From Parachlorella kessleri (Eukaryota; Chlorophyta; Trebouxiophyceae; Chlorellales; Chlorellaceae), in the NCBI GenBank assembly GCA_001598975.1, contig BBXU01001059.1, positions 1 to 42,324 on the forward strand: a stretch of 42,324 nt of DNA, written 5' to 3'. The position numbers and the translations under genes were made by a program. Positions 40,879 to 42,324 of the stretch are shown in pieces (within the stretch, counting starts at the first letter, position 1; each line of letters begins with the position of its first letter). The notes below the pieces were generated by a model. The model made no database searches. It worked only from the letters and a program-made list of their open reading frames with translations, and was not told the DNA's origin.

Positions 40879-42324
40879 ATGGCGAAACACATGAGTGGTC
40901 TGGGGCTACTGCGCCACTACGGGCTTTCTGTGAAGGCCGTCGTCGCTGAGGTAAGATCCTGCATGGATTGAGCCGGTTGTCGTTCTTGCCTTGGGAGGCT
41001 CGAGGCACAGCTGTATGACCCATGCATGGCAGCTTGTCCTGGTCTGCTTCAGCCGACCTGGCGGCTGCCTGCCAAGGTTCCAACACAGCTTGCCAATTGG
41101 CATCGACTGCCCTGGTCTTATAGTCGTTCACCTGCACTGCATCTAGATCTGGCTTCAGGCTTGGCGGCTGGTCATTACTGGTCCAGAGGTGCAACAGAAG
41201 ACCTTATCCTGGAGGCTGTTACTGCCCAGCAGCCAAGTGTCACCATTGAGTTCCCGCTTTCGTTTTGCTGCGTGCAGTTGATGGCCATGTGCTTGTTCGT
41301 CTTCATTGGAACAGGTGAGCATGGCCGCCTCTAATAGAGTTACAGGCTATACTGTGCAGCCCTGCTCCACTTTTTGCAGTTGCCACGCTGCAGGGACCGC
41401 CACCACGTTCGCATCAATCGAAGGACCTGGGTGAGTTGGCATGCTGTCCATACGCAGCACAGCTTGGCATGCGGATCAGCCAGAGTTTTGTGACCCCACG
41501 TGAGGGTGCCCTGCAGTCAGCGGTCCGCCTTACCTGCTGTCCTTCCCTGAGCATGGTCTTGTCTGGGCCCATTCTGCGCTTGCGCGTCAGCATCACCCGT
41601 TGTCTGGCTTGATTCTGCAGGGGCTTCCAGCTGGGGAAGGTCGTCAAGTCCACTGGAGTCGTGTCAGACGATGTGACCACCCTGTCCAACAACATCCTCA
41701 CCAACCCATCGTGGGGGTAGGCAAGGCTGGCCACCCTAATTGTCCCCTGCTCACCCACCATCCAGTTTCCTTTGCTGGTCACCTGTACCCCTGTTCACAC
41801 TGGGCCTCGAGCCCTCATCAGGGAGTATTGCCTGTCAGGGAGCTTCGCCAACATTGCTGCGTTTGTGAGCCAGTGCCCCTTAGTGCTATACCGTGCCGTG
41901 CTGTGCAGGATCATCACAGCCTTGGTAGGTGACCAACCAGGCCGTTGCCTGGCTTCATCCGGAGCACCCCGGTTTGCCTGCTGCACACCACTTGTCCAAA
42001 TTTGAGTCGCTCCTCCTATAGCTTGAGGTTGTGTGTGCTCTTGCGGCATGCGGGTCAGGTGCCAACGTCAACCATGTCTAGCAGCTTCTCATGTTTACCC
42101 GTACTGACCATGGTGCCCCAGTCACGTCTAGTGGCCTGCTATGCTCCTGGCAGAAACTGCTGCGCAGGGCTGGTTTTGTTGATCATGCACAACCCACTGT
42201 AATAGTACTCTCAGGATGTTTGTGCTCATGCAGGCTTTTGGCCTTGGCATCACAGGCAAGTGCGCACCTGTGGGTTAGGCTTCCTAGTGGGTACCCCCAT
42301 GCGCCTGGTGTGTGTCACTCCTGG
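40879..42324 (+). CDS. Aquaporin (MIP family), N-terminal part, truncated at the window end
   Basis: Exons 40879-40950, 41278-41314, 41394-41430, 41621-41716, 41909-41924 and 42234-42255, continuing beyond the window. Joins are in phase. The start is MAKHMSGLGLLRHYGLSVKA, then AELMAMCLFVFIGTGTATTF (first helix with the MIP hallmark E...LFVFxGTG), an extended loop (VVKSTGVVSDDVTTLSNNIL) and a second helix beginning WGIITALAFGLGIT. The NPA-bearing half-helices would lie downstream of the window. The GTATTF phrase and long first loop resemble algal MIP proteins. The substrate (water or glycerol) cannot be read from this part. Exons of 37, 37, 16 and 22 nt make this gene unusually finely split. 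The last donor looks like GC (ATCACAG|GCAAGT). Confidence 0.82.

Overview
This is a nuclear window from an intron-rich, moderately GC-rich eukaryote, most likely a green alga and possibly a trebouxiophyte. The genes have short GT-AG introns with TGCAG-type acceptors and several TGTAA motifs (the chlorophyte poly(A) signal) 70 to 330 bases past stop codons. There is an SF3b subunit, an APC/C subunit, a plant-type HPPK-DHPS fusion and a CBM20 coiled-coil protein like the pyrenoid-associated SAGA proteins of Chlamydomonas. Lineage is inferred; no marker gene fixes the species. No operons exist here, so genes are given as exon chains in which I checked splice sites and reading phase by eye.

Layout. 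1-2625: tRNA-Gln(CUG), a degenerate minisatellite of about 52 bp units and a poly-C tract. 2626-5141 (+): secreted ShKT-domain protein, 9 exons. 5811-13224 (+): CBM20 coiled-coil protein, 17 exons, eight of them consecutive and exactly 63 nt long. 14381-17162 (-): RlmI-like PUA methyltransferase. 17387-22903 (+): plant-type metallo-beta-lactamase-fold protein. Its 3.26 kb intron contains two complete genes, an unidentified gene on the minus strand (18833-20382) and APC13 on the plus strand (20581-20870). 23474-25337 (+): glutathione S-transferase. 26220-27051 (-): PHF5A/Rds3. 27219-31276 (+): HPPK-DHPS. 31666-38518 (-): DDX10/Dbp4-type DEAD-box helicase. 39021-39703 (+): small membrane protein. 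40879 to the window end (+): aquaporin, truncated by the window edge.

The genes do not form one pathway. Most are housekeeping: splicing, ribosome biogenesis, cell cycle and folate synthesis. Three pairs are divergent and may share promoters (17163-17386, 27052-27218, 38519-39020).

The two most unusual structures are the array of eight symmetric 63-nt exons, each encoding a 21-residue (three-heptad) coiled-coil module behind a starch-binding domain, and the pair of genes nested on opposite strands inside one intron. Very short exons (16 to 24 nt) occur in several genes.
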